Of a stretch of 64,000 nucleotides of DNA, positions 46,085-58,900 are shown piece after piece. The notes beneath the pieces are model-generated. The model was given only the letters and a program-made list of their open reading frames with translations, ran no database searches and had not been told where the DNA came from. Position 1 is the first letter of the stretch; every line of letters starts with the position of its first letter. This stretch comes from Zhengitettix transpicula (Eukaryota > Arthropoda > Insecta > Orthoptera > Tetrigidae). The stretch lies in assembly GCA_037074705.1 (NCBI GenBank), contig CM073591.1, positions 80,830,532 to 80,894,531 on the forward strand. Direction: 5' to 3'. Made by a program: the position numbers and the translations under genes.

Positions 46085-48840
46085 TTTCACAGAATTATAA
46101 TTTGTAAATTTCTTGTGAGGTTACAATTAAGTCTGAATTGAAGATTCATCGTCGCAAAATGAAATTATCATCTTCTTCTAGAGTAGATAAAATAAATATT
46201 GTATTCTTTTAACTCACATTTATTTTAATTAACGACGAAAGACGCCTGAGAACATGTGACGAAACCTGTTTTCATTACTTAATTTATTTTGTAAACGGCC
46301 ACGTGTTGATTTTGCGGCATGAATATGATAATTCGTCCATTACTTCGGGACCACTTTAGCTCTGCGCTTTAGCTTAACCGCTGCGCTCAGAGTTCAGCAA
46401 ATTACAGTCTCAAAACACTGCAAGGGGCCTCATCCTCTTATCTCACACACACAACCTATGCAGGGGTAATTTGTTTGGGAACGTTTTTTCAGAGCTGATA
46501 ACTTTAAGGTCTATTTGAAAGCAGTCTCAAACGAATGGAATAAATAACAACGCGGCCTCATAAATGAGCCACTTTTTGTTTCACTATAACCGAATCACTT
46601 TCTTGATTAGATATTTTTTTCCTGTTGTATCCGATCAGTAGTTAATGTGACGCCAGATTATAAATGTAAAAAAATGTGTTGCACTAACATCAAAGTACAA
46701 AAGTCTGTTATATAAAGGCCAAACGTGTCACGTAAATAAGTCAAGGACCAAAACTATCAGCAGAGTGCTAGATACCTTAGCGAGATCTCCCCCGAGTTTA
46801 GTTATAATAACATATTATTATATTATAACCGGTAATAGTATAATAAATATCGTGTTCTAATCCAATCCATATAATATAAAACAATAATCGAAATACTGTG
46901 GACTTAATATAAAATAACGGACGAAATATATTGTATTCTTTAACACACATTGAACAAGACATTAATTTCACGACAAATAAATATTAATTCTATTATATAT
47001 TGAAGACTGGAAAATTATTGCAGAGGCTGCATTGATTTGAATTATATTCCAGCAAGTCACCTATAGTTAAGTAAACTATAATATTTTATATATTGTAATC
47101 GTAGTACCCTCAGAAAGTTTTTGCCATGGTATCCGCATAAACATTAATACTTTACCAAACATTTACCAAAATATTTTTTGACAAAAATTATTGGATTCTA
47201 AATTCGACTGAGTATTAAAGAAAAGAAAATAACATTAAAACTGTATCCGACTTGTATTAAATTGAAATCGGTCAGAACATTTATTTACAAACATTGTAAG
47301 TATCACATATTAACTAAAATGCATCGTAACCTTTCTTATATTGAGACATTATCTAAAAATTAAAAAACAAAATATTCAATTCCAAAAATAAATAATTTTT
47401 TATTTGTTTGTGATTCAATATTTTTATTGACTGTTGGCCAATTTATACTAATGTTAATTAATACTTTACATTTAGACTTATAATATAGATGTAAGTATTT
47501 TTCAGTGTTTTAAAGATCGTAATTTGAGGATGTTGGAATATCGCGAGCGTAATTCACGTTGTTTTCGTTTCGGTTTTTCCAGAATAGTGAAAGTAATGTT
47601 TACAATTAAACAATTTTATACTGTAAAATAGAAATTTACAAATTGAACAACGTCGTCGTTTTATGAAAATTTGAAAAAATTGTTAGATTGACAAACTACT
47701 GAAACGTCTCACAAGAACGTTGGAAAAAAATGCTTTACAACCGCAGGCGTTTTGTATATTCATCGGCAGGAAAATTTACAATTCAATTTTTTTATATTTT
47801 TCCGTTCATAAAGTGTAGTTGGGAACTCATTAAAATATTGATATAATCATCTCAAAAAGAATACATTGCGCAAAGTTTAATGATGCAGATACCGGTACGA
47901 CATAGTTCGGGATTTTGTTTTCTTTCTTAACTGTTGGAAAAGTATGCAAGAACTTCCTTTTAGAACGCATCTGTGACCAAAATAACGGTGACTTATACGG
48001 ACAGGCACGGGAATTCAACCAATAATCACATCCAACCTACGGTTACAACATACAATCACGTTTTCATCCAATGAATCATAAAATGTAATTTTAGTAGAAT
48101 GAGCCACGATCCGATATGATTTCTTTTATTTGAAATTTTCTTTTTAAGTTTCAAGAGAGAAAACAAAACATTTGTACTACATCTATAAGTGATAGTCGTT
48201 TTAGTTCAGTAAAATTTTCAGAGATAGTTACAATGCGATCAAGATTCATTCGCCCATCTGCTGATGCAGATTAATGTAGACTGGTTGGTGTTCGACGATC
48301 AATTCTGTGTCACATCAGTTAACTTGGCGAACATTTCGTGTATAAACTTAATTGACAGGTAATTGAATGTTAAATGGTCCTGCCTGACGAAATTAAGTCT
48401 CAAGCTGTCACTGTTTTTTTAAAAAATCATCGGACTTACGAAGACATAATTTCATAGTTAAATTTATTCTTAAATATAAAAGTACATGTATTACATAGTA
48501 ACTGAGTCAATAGGTAATAAAGTTTTATTAACAATATTTCGAAAATTTTTCCACAAATATCTCCAAATTCTTTGCTCTCGTTTTCCCAAAATTCTGTAAG
48601 CTTCAAAATATAATAAAACCTTTTTTTTCAGATCACAACTCCTTGCTTCTTGTGTGCTTTCCTTTGTCCCGTGGAGTATCTTACTTTAAATATTCCGAAG
48701 CATTATGTACTGTATACGAAAGCTGTTGTGCTTTTCATCCGAGTTCCTTCATCGGAAATTGTCTTGTCGACTGGTGGAAACGTATGTATAAGATGAATAA
48801 TAATTGGAAGAAGATGTATCAAATTAACAGTCAAAATTAT
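46085..48840. other. AT-rich non-coding interval
   Basis: No gene recognised. A short GC-richer patch at 46300-46460 includes CCACGTGT. A TTAATTGACAGGTAATTGA stretch at 48348-48366 resembles a Hox/Meis composite site. Confidence 0.35.
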
Positions 48841-48862
48841 GTGATGCAATAAATACCACGCT

Positions 48863-49186
48863 CAGTTTCAGCAAGCCTTGTTGCTTTCGTCAGGTGATTA
48901 AAAATCGTAAGCTAAAACATATGGTGCCCACAGCTTCAAGACTCACAATACACCTCGCAGTACTTCACAATAAACTTGTTAAATGACTGTATGAGGTGAA
49001 TTTAAATATTAACGATATTAACTTGAAGTAATGAAAAATATAGTCTGTTTTGAAAAATAATAATAACATAAAATTGTAAAAAAGTTGTTTAGTTTGTCAA
49101 CTGTATTGTGCGAATGTTTCGCTCTATTCTCTTGTTTTATTAGTTTTCTTAGCACCTGAAGAAAGAAAGAATGTATCCAGAAACGT
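48863..49186. repeat. Family H-like inverted pair
   Basis: The complement of 48863-48897 reads CACCTGACGAAAGCAACAAG then GCTTGCTGAAACTG, where AGCAA and TTGCT form a stem. At 49154-49186 the plus strand reads ACCTGAAGAAAGAAAG...CCAGAAACG. The two thus face each other as inverted repeats about 250 bases apart. The first half is closest to H copy 1 at 16299 (CTTTCGTCAGGTGA then AAAATCG). The arms and terminal motif of the best H copies were not found. Confidence 0.4.
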
Positions 49187-49199
49187 TTTGAGGTATTTA

Positions 49200-49700
49200 T
49201 ATCATCACTGATCATATAATTTTTTGGCCATTTTATCTTATTATTTAAAAATAATATATATTTTTAAAATCAAAATTATTTGTTAGTTATGAAACGCAAT
49301 TACCTAGCAAGCCCCGAAGCCTTTCCGTGCACCGCCACAGCTTGCAAATTCCCGGGGAGTTGAAAAATTAATGGTAGAAACTCACGGTACAGCTCACTCT
49401 ACGCACTGACCGAAGTAAACATATTCTTGAGTCTGTTTCGAATTTCAAAACGAATATTGTAAACCTCGGTTTAACCTGTCGCTTCTGTCAAAGTTAAATC
49501 TCATGTCTTACCTCCTCTATGTTTGTTCTTGGATCGCAAACCACACGTGTACCAAGTTTGGTTGGAACGGTTCCACGCATTAATTCATAACTTAATTTAT
49601 AATATTAAACATTAATATTTATATTATTATTATTATGCTTTATATCGCAAAAATCGCATCTTCCAGGAAAATTGGCCCATCCTGATATTGACCTGTTATA
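49200..49700. other. Mixed-composition interval
   Basis: A GC-richer patch at about 49300-49450 and AT-rich remainder. Nothing recognised. Confidence 0.35.
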
Positions 49701-49940
49701 GGCGATCAATAGTATCGTCAATAATACTGCACAAAATATTTCTGTGAATACAGAAATGAACCATTATTGCGCAATATCACACACAGACGATACAATATTT
49801 ATCATATTGGACAATAAATATCTAACTCCTGTTTGATTGACTCAATATATTGTGCCATCTTTCAATATGATCTCTAGACGGTCAATATTATTGTGCAACA
49901 TTAATTATTGTTCAATATATTGACGATAATATTAAACGCC
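49701..49940. mobile_element. MITE-like element with terminal inverted repeats
   Basis: The left end GGCGATCAATAGTATCGTCA (49701) is mirrored by the complement of the right end, GGCGTTTAATATTATCGTCA (ending 49940), and similarity continues for about 30 bases. The 240-bp interior is AT-rich, non-coding and partly self-complementary (CAATATATTG-type motifs recur on both strands). This fits a miniature inverted-repeat transposable element. The target duplication is not clear (TTATA left, TTTGG right), so the superfamily cannot be named. Confidence 0.55.
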
Positions 49941-50408
49941 TTTGGCGAACGTTAATCGGGATGATGTCGCCGGGAAAACGTGCATTGGGCAAGTGTATTT
50001 CGGGACTTTGTACTAGACCCATATATTACTGCCGCTGATACTCTTGAAAGTATATTTCTCGGAAAGTTGACCCCATCGCTGCCAAGAAAGTGAATCACGC
50101 TTAATTTCTTCCCATCGTGTGCCATGTATTTCAATATAGTGCCACCATCCACCTAGTTGATAAACATTCGATTAGAATACTAATACTAGCCGCAAATAAT
50201 TTTTGAGAAACTTTTAATCTTATTTCTAAGAACAATTTCATCTAGAGCATACATTTTACAATTCGAAATTATTGTAATAAAATAAAATATGTTTTTGGGT
50301 AAGGAGAGAATTACACCACAAATCGGTCTACTCTTAGAACAGTCAAATGTAGATTTTTATTTGATCAATTCTCTGTAGACGGATAATCTTCTTGTATAAT
50401 TGTTAAAA

Positions 50409-50620
50409 TTATCTCGGGATTTCCACCGGGTAAGCTTGTCGAAAGCAGAAGATGATGACGTGGATTGTCATCGAAACGTAGTGCAAACGTCGAAAACACG
50501 CGGCGTTTAGCCAGGAAATGATGACGTGGACTGTCGTCCAAGTGTCGCTGGTTTGCGACGAGCTAAACCGGATGGAATGCCGAGAGAATTTCATCAACTA
50601 TCTACACCGGGAAAACCTTC
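50409..50620. repeat. Family H hairpin repeat, copy 4
   Basis: The left arm ATCTCGGGATTTCCACCGGG (about 50411-50430) faces right-arm sequence CCGGATGGAATGCCGAGAGA (50568-50587). The terminal motif ACCGGGAAAACCT follows (50606-50618). Inside, GATGAC-GTGGATT-GTCATC then GAAACGTAGTG (50454-50483) gives the stem and core. A second ATGATGACGTGGACTGTCGT lies 66 bases later (50518), so the core region is internally duplicated here. Non-coding. Confidence 0.65.
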
Positions 50621-50639
50621 GGTCTATAATCCTTGTATA

Positions 50640-51285
50640 ATGTTAGAATATTTATTAAAACTTGAAAAAATGTCTTACTGTGTGCTACGTACTACTCAAT
50701 TAATAAATTCGTTAATCTGTTCGCAAACAGTTAACACATGCTACCATACCACCACAAAAGTACTGATATTATGAATATATTAGCAGTTTTAATATAAAAT
50801 GTTTGAACATGATTTTTTCTTTTATTTCATAACTCCTTCAACTTGTCCTTACATTGATGATAGAGAGGATAATGTATCCTGTTTCATAAGAAAATAAGGA
50901 ACTATAGTACATTTGTGGTCGTGTTTCTATAACATATAATTACGAATCTGTCTGAAATTCTTCTGCGAATAATAGGTGTATAAGAATAAGAAAAAAGTCT
51001 CATATAAAATTAAAACTAAAATGTTGTTATCATTTAACAGTTTTTTCTTTTTAATCAATCAATTATTTTAAAAGTTTTTAAATTTATGAAACTGTTTTTT
51101 TCTTTATAACTCCTTTTTTTTCGTATTAATACTTTTTAACTAGTGTATTTATGCATTTTAATATTTTTTATTTAATTTATTTTCTTTTATATATAAATAT
51201 ATATATATTTAATTTGGTATTTATTTCTTTATATTATGTTTATTTTCAGTATTAGTTTTATTTGTGCGTGTGTTTCCTTTATATA
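50640..51285. other. Very AT-rich interval leading into LINE-like tail
   Basis: T-rich plus-strand sequence, possibly part of the 3' UTR that ends at 51410. Nothing else recognised. Confidence 0.35.
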
Positions 51286-51410
51286 TAATTTTTAATTGGT
51301 TATAGTTACTTTATTTATTGTTACATTTATTATGTGTTATGTAACGGGCCTTTGATTTATTTAGTTAGTAGAGAACTAATAGAATCAATAAATCTATTTC
51401 TATTTCTTAG
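51286..51410 (+). repeat. LINE-like 3' tail, second long copy
   Basis: Shares TATGTGTTATGTAAC..GCCTTTGATT..TTA and AGAACTAATAGAATCAATAA, then ATCTATTTCTATTTC, with the tail at 1580-1665. The upstream T-rich region from about 51040 probably belongs to it as well. Same inference: truncated CR1/Jockey-like element with a short-unit tail. Confidence 0.5.
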
Positions 51411-52452
51411 GCTGTTATGTGCTATCGCAACAAATCTGTAGAGCCTTCTTGTATAATATTATTGTCGTAATTTTTTTATTTGTTAAAAGTACAGTATACT
51501 AGGAAAACACTTTCTCCCAAATAATAGCAGCATGATTTATTTTTAAGTAATAAAATGCAGATATCTATTTCGCCTAATTGACAGTATTCTTCTAGGTTTC
51601 ATTGAAGGAAAACTGGTATAAATAAATAGTTTAGAGAGAAATAACCATCTATATTTATGAATTTCTGTTTTCTACGGTTCACGACGTTCATATTTCCTTC
51701 ACTGAAATTTACTCTCATTATTTACTTCTCATTTCTTTTTTATGTCATTTTTTAAACGTTGTTTTATCCATTAAGCGACAAAGTACCGGCACAATCGTCA
51801 CAACAATAAATATGTTATTGAGTGTCCATTTTGTTTCTTTTAATATTGTCTCAAATATGTTTGGGGTAAAACATATTGTACTGTTTGGATTTAATCTTGC
51901 TTGGTACCATTTTCTTGAGTAAACACTGACATAAAATTTGTTTTTCTTCCGTTACATAAAATCTGGAGAAAACGTGCGAACGACGATCACCCTGGAAGAT
52001 ACTATACCAGTGAATTTTCATAAACAAATCCGTCAAAAGGACTGCAGTTATTGATTCGGTACCAAATAATTTGAATTTACATTTAAAAAAGTAATTTGAA
52101 AGCAGTATTTTCTGCAGTTTTTATCTATACCCAAACTGGAAGCAATATTCGTAAATTAAATTGCTAATTTGATCAGATTTGTAGATATAGAAATAATCCA
52201 AATTGTAATTAAAAGGGGTCTGGACTCCAGCCGATATTTGCTACTCGTATAATCACTTAGGAATGTGCAATAGTAATAAAAATCTCGCAAGGGAAATTCA
52301 TTTCACGTACGTCACTGTCAAGCGCTGAAATCTTCGTTTCCCAATTTCAGCTATGGAAGGAAGAGGGAAGCAAAATTAAGGAAGGAATCTTGTTTAGATG
52401 TTAAATGTTTCGTAACTTTTTTGTTTCTTGACATTAATCGATAAAGGCACTT

Positions 52453-52494
<42 letters not shown>

Positions 52495-55400
52495 CGTGTG
52501 TGTGTATATATATTTATGCATACATTCAAAACTGTATATCACTTGAGTAATTGTGGTCGGAAGGTAGTATTGTAATATTTTTTTGTTTTGATTATTTGAT
52601 ACACATTTTTCTGACAAAATGGCCCTTTTTTATGTGTTACCATATTATCCACAACTTTCGAAACAAATCGTTGGAGTTAACATGTTTGGTTTCGTAAATT
52701 TTACAAACCTTGCCTGAAGGCATAATAAGATTTCCCCAGAATTTGGAAACTGTCAGGGGTTGACTCCTTGGCTGCGGTGTCATTTGAATATTTGATAGAC
52801 GTGCTACATACATGAACAAGATGTGTGAACGTGACTTGCATTCTGGAAGGTAGGAGATAGTCTAAAGGGAAATTTATTTATCGTTTGACCAATACAGCTT
52901 TTATTCGGTAAGTCGTTAATCACTTTGGAACAAGCTGCGGCCGCCGATCAATTAAGTTTGTGACCTTCGGGAAATGTTTTAGCTTATATGTCCTCTTCTG
53001 TTAGGCATAAAGATTTAATTGTGGGAACCGGAAAGCCATTACCCAAGGAGTGGTTTTCACTGTTTTCATTCCTCAAAAATATTCCGTTTTACTTTACATT
53101 GTGTTTCCGTTGAGGATCATTGTAAATAAACAACAAATAATAGTCTATATTAAATAGAATAAAAGAAATTAACGACCATTATAACAGACGATAAAAATAT
53201 TATATTCAACACTACGAAGTTTCTGACAATTGGTTCATTTTTACTTTATTAGCAGTAATATTTAGTTTTAAATTTCAAGAACGATTTTAAATATTATTTT
53301 GTTTTACATTTTATTTCTTACACAATTCAAGATAAAATAATATTATTTTTTTAAAACTAGATATATAGAAGAAGAAAAAATATTATGTAAATTTGTGATT
53401 TGAAATATATTGTTTGTTCTTTACATCACTATTGTCAAAAATTCCTGTTACCGTAGAAACATAACTAATAACCTAATGAAGTACAAAAAGTACTGTAACC
53501 TCTATGTGTTGATTAAATATTTTAAATTGTACATTTTATAATTTTCAAAATAATATTTCTGTAGGAATCTTAAGTCGAATAATTTTCCATTATTCTATAG
53601 TATTATATGCAATAAAATTGTTTTTGAAAGTATACTTTCTGTAATCCAATGAATGGGGTTATGTTTTTAACTATTTCCGTAAATTTTTCAAACATACATT
53701 TTAAGTATGGAATTTCTAAAGATCGTTTCTATTTTTTTTTTCAGTTATTTAAAATTTCAGGTAATGACTGTCGTTCAACATTGATGTCACGACAGGTCCC
53801 AGGAGATATAACAATATACGGGTTATATTATTAACAAACATATTAGACGTTGCTTCTGACTTACTTTAGTGTACTAGGGATGAAAGTTCACCACTCAGTA
53901 AGCTGAAATTTAGAATAAGAAATAATATAAACCACAATTAACCATATTTTTAATTTTTAATTTATCCATAATAACAAAATTAGTCACAAAATGTTATTCT
54001 TCTAATTATTTTTATATTAACAACGACAGGAACTTGTGAACATATTTAAAAACTCAATAAATTGATGGCGATTCATATTTAAAAAACAGCGTTGTATTTT
54101 ATTGCAAATAAAATGGCTAGTTTGGCAAAATTTAAGCCAATATTTGAAATAAATTGAGAGTTTAACTCAAAATCACTGCATGGTTACTGAAGAAACAAAA
54201 CGTATTTGTTTAGTAAAGTCTATAATTAAAATATAATACATTAGTGTAAAAATATGCTAATTATATAAATACATTGCTAAATAGCAGACAAAAACAACAA
54301 ATAGTGTAGTATTTATTTAGCACTTAGTTTTGACTCTTATTTGGCTACTTATTTATCCAATTACATATCTATAATATTTTTATGAGTTAAAATTACATAA
54401 ATAAAATACTTTAAATAAGGTATATAGAAAAGATTGTGTAAATTAATTTTTCTCAACATATAATAAATTTCATACTGATTTATAAACGTAATTTATGAGT
54501 TTACAGAATGATAATGCCTAATTCAGACAAAAGCTCCGGTTATTGATATTAAAAATAATATTTACGTTATGTGACAATTTTGTGATATACATAAACAGAA
54601 AACTTATTTCCAAAATTGTGTCTTACTTTTCTGATTCTGATAAGAGTTCTGTGAAACATGGATACTGTATTGTTATGAAAAAATTTCATTTGTTCTTCTA
54701 TGTCTTGAAGGATTGTTCCCGAAACTAATAAGGGATTTAAAATGATCTATAATTGATCAACCGATGCTTAAAACTAAACCGCAAAACCTAGCTGTGTGCT
54801 AGTCCTTCATACGGAAATGAAAATATTGCATTCTGTTCTAAATGTTAGTGACGGAACGTAACAAAATTATTTTCTATATATCCTATTTTTTGTACTACTT
54901 TTTTCCTTTGTCGTGTTTATCTTCCTTTCGATATTGACATCCAAGACTTTATTTATGCTCTAATACTAATAATATAAATAATAATGGCCAAATAAATAAT
55001 AATTAAATTTTTAATAAAATAATTCCAAACCTTCATTGTGAAACATAATGTTTCGCTTACACTTATTAATAATTAAAGAGGTATTAATGTAAAATCGAAA
55101 CGTTGTGTTTGTCCACGAACATTTTATAATTTTTTGTTAAATGTTTTGTTCGTACTTATTTGGATTTTAATATTTATATGATATGAAAATTGTAATAATT
55201 TTCTATGCAACTTCCGTTTATATATGAAACGCAAACAAAATCAAGGTTTTGGAACGTCCGCCATTTGTCTAACGCTTCTGTACAATACACGTATACGGTC
55301 CGACCGTTTTCTCTTGAAAAGAGAAGTCAGCGTGACGTACAAGAATTTCGTTTGTGATCGGTTTTGGGTCCGCCTAATGTATCAAACGTAAAGATATGTT

Positions 55401-55700
55401 GAACACATTCGAACAAGAAACATTCAAAAATAATATTTTATTTGTAGAGATAGTTTAACTGTTATTTTTTCTGAACATTTTTAAGTTGATTATTTGAAAT
55501 ACAGTAGTTCTATATTTATATATTTAAAAAAATATCGACACAGACGGGGAATCGTTTATTTCGCGGTCACTGTAACCACTGAATTATCTTCGAACTTTCT
55601 CTATCCGTTGTATCGACCTGAACACAAATTCATCTACAATTTACTAATCATATACATCACGGGGTAATTATAGGTATTCAGTGAAAAATTGAGTTTTTGG
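51411..55700. other. AT-rich non-coding interval
   Basis: Contains the TA/TG simple repeat at 52452-52513. A 17-bp palindromic TTCTCTTGAAAAGAGAA lies near 55309. No gene recognised; the frames seen are short and biased. Confidence 0.4.
52452..52513. repeat. (TA)n(TG)n compound microsatellite
   Basis: About 20 bases of TA followed by about 35 of TG with one C, then TA again. Open frames read through it are artefacts. Confidence 0.95.
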
Positions 55701-55708
55701 GTAAATTT

Positions 55709-55949
55709 ATCATACGTATTGAATTAATTCAAGAGCACAAGAAATTTTCTCAACGAACCTCATTCCTAAAAGCTATGAAAGTGAATTAACAGATAATATT
55801 GAAAACTCTAGACAATTTTACATTACAATTGATCATACGTATTGAATTAATTCAAGAGCACAAGAAATTTTCTCAACGAACCTCATTCCTAAAAGCTATA
55901 AAAGTGAATTAACAGATAATATTGAAAACTAGACAATTTTACATTACAA
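55709..55949 (+). repeat. Recent 123-bp tandem duplication
   Basis: Unit 1 (55709-55831) and unit 2 (55832-55949) are nearly identical. I see one substitution (CTATGAAAG versus CTATAAAAG), a two-base difference (ACTCTAGAC versus ACTAGAC), and a divergent final few bases. Sequence GTAAATTTAT precedes unit 1 and follows unit 2, so it may have been the recombining or slippage homology. No coding content. Confidence 0.95.
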
Positions 55950-58900
55950 GTAAATTTATTAATGTTTTTTTTTATCGAATCCAGTCATCAATTTTTTGAA
56001 TGGCAAGGAAATTGTTTCGTAAAAACTCCTTGTACATGTTACTGATATTTCAGCTAGGCTTTCTAAAATATGTCTCTTACAAAGTTAATTTGATTAAAAC
56101 AGTGTTAACGTTAGGATAGAAAAATATTTAAGCCAAGGACCATTTAATGTTAAAAAATCAAAACAAACAGAAGTCAGCAACCGTGTCGGGATTTCAATAA
56201 ACTTAATTGCGACTCTCTCTCGTTTTAACCGTATGTACAGTACGGGCAAAGCGTTAGTTGAAGTTGTTGGGATTCCGGTCACGTATTCTTTCAATGAAGC
56301 CTTATTGACAAACAATTTGGCGTGTACCTAACACTTAATCCCAAATGCAGCTTTGTTCCGAGTGTGACATTGCCCACTTGACCGAAATTAAATTTGGTTT
56401 TGACGCCACTTCCTCGATTGATTGCCACCGCTGTGTGGTCGTACCGACGAGTGATGTGATTCACGAATCCCTGAAAACAGAGCTCATGTACATATATCAA
56501 AGAGCTCACACGCGAATATACGAGTAATTGGTTCCGTTCAAATGAGTCTACACTGCAGCTGTTAATAGCATATAAATTAGCGTACTCATTACACTGAAAC
56601 TGCGAAGCCAATCGACGAGAGGATTTTCATTCTTCGTCAACCAAATGATTAACGACGAATTAATGAGCCTATCGCCAAATATGAAGCAACAGAAACGGGG
56701 TGTTTTATCTTAATAGACTGTATCCCCTGAAAGAATTAAATTGAGATATTTCGATAAGAGAAAAACGGGGACGAGTGAACGTGTAGTAATACGGAAAGGA
56801 AATATATTAGTTCTATATACTAATTAGTTATAAACACATATGGACAACATAAAATGTCAGAAAACATTTAACTTTTCAGTATTATGAGGACCTGACCTCA
56901 TAACATGAATTAACTTAAAATAGTGACGATATAGGAGATTCTTTGTCAATTTTTTCGAAAGATACTTCCCAAACAGTGAAATTTTCCCACCATAACTTTA
57001 AGTGTGAAGACTAACAGGTTTTCTGTACTAAGGTTAACTTTAAATATGCCGGTTTTGTTAACAGAGGTAGAGGAATTAAAATTAATCATTAAAGTAAAAG
57101 CTATGAAAAAATCATATAAGATTATTTTGAATGTTTTTAGAAGTAACATTTTCATTGCTACTAATTATGTATTGCAGCGTAACATAAATAGTCCATAGAG
57201 GAACCAACTTTGAGGGGTGGTACATCTTACTAAAACATCCCTTTTTTTTGCATAGGAATGAATCATCGGAAGTGACGCGTTGAGGCAGGAACACAAAAAG
57301 TGAGAAAAATAAATGCTAAAAATTGCGTCCAGCACAGTAATACTAGTCTCTATTTGACTGTCTTGAGTATTTCGTTACTCGCCTATCCGTTGCGGAATTA
57401 CGCGTGTGAAAAATGCCTGGCATCTTTGTAACTGTTCGCCAATCACTCCTTAGACGCAACGATGAGTATGTATCCTGTTAGGTGACATCCCTATATTGTA
57501 TCGAAATGATGTTTAATTATATCCATTTGTTATACTCCAAACCAGATTCAGATTAAAAAGAAATCTTATTTTGTAGTTATAAAACGTAATATATTTTAAA
57601 ATTTATAAACTTTTGAATGTAGTTGCCCATTTAATCAAAATAAAATTAGAGATTGATTTTAAATGTTCTCAATTTATACTTTGTATATTACTAAAAATCA
57701 CATCTTTCCTATGTAGTACAACATAACTCATAAAATAAATTAATTGTCTTCGCCGTTTATTCGTAAGGAGGATGTTTACTGTAGTATTAGCTGTAGATAT
57801 AAATATTTACATTCAAAATCAGAAGCAATGCTTTCAATAAAGCTCAGATCTAAAGAGAATTAGGCAGTGGTTCTGAATTGGATTCCCGGTCCTTTTGAGG
57901 TTTTTCAATCCAAATCTGTTAATTAAAAACATTTGTCTACAGTGCCTTGATATATTATTCGGTTTAATTGTTTCTTTAACGCTTTACTTTATAACTCTTT
58001 ATTACTATTTCAAGTTTTTTTTAATACATTTGGTTAATTCTTGGCTCTATAATATTCCAGAGACTATTTTATACTATGGAGGGCGAGAATTTAAGATAGG
58101 CTCAAAATTATTTATGGTTTCAGACGAAACCTTGTACAGCTGTTTTTCTGTAAAGCAAACAGAATACAATGTAAGTGTGATGGACAGGAATGTAGATGAC
58201 TAAATTAATTCGATTCTTAGCAATCTACAGGCAAAAGTATTATTTTATTTGAATATATTACACATAATCAGGGTATGGAGTCATCGTATTTAAAATTACA
58301 CTTGTTTAAAAAATTAAATTAAAACATTGTGTGTACCAAAACCGTAATTTTGTTAATAATGTTAAATGGACTATTAATTAGAGATAAATTTCATTTTTTA
58401 ATATAACAGTTTATTGTTCAAATATGGCAAAAGGGCTTATGGAATAACGAAAAATCTTTTTCCAACATTTTATAAATACTCTTTATCTGTTCTGTCCGTA
58501 CCAGTAAGTTATTGCTATTATTAATATTTTATGACCTCTTGGTACATACCACTGCTTTATTAATTTTTCTTACTAACTATGTTTTAACAATTTATTATTA
58601 CAAAAAATAGATATGTAAAAATAAATTATGAACACATTTTAATACTGGTCACTAGTTTATTAATATTCATTAAGTGTTTTCGTAATTTATTTCCAAAAAA
58701 GTAATGTGCAAAAAATAGTACACGCAATTTATTACGATTAACATTTTCCGTTTTCAATAGTTTTGTAATTGTTACTCAAACTAAATAAATTTTTGAGTTC
58801 CGATACACAACTGATTAAGTGAAAAGCGAGTAACTGTGGGGGTATCTGCGCATTGGGTCTTCAACTTGTTATGCACGCCCGCAACACCTTCTAAAGTAAA

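Noticed and set aside
55305..55330. Heat-shock element in the TTCTCTTGAAAAGAGAA palindrome
   Set aside because: Spacing does not fit nGAAnnTTCnnGAAn; it is simply a short palindrome.
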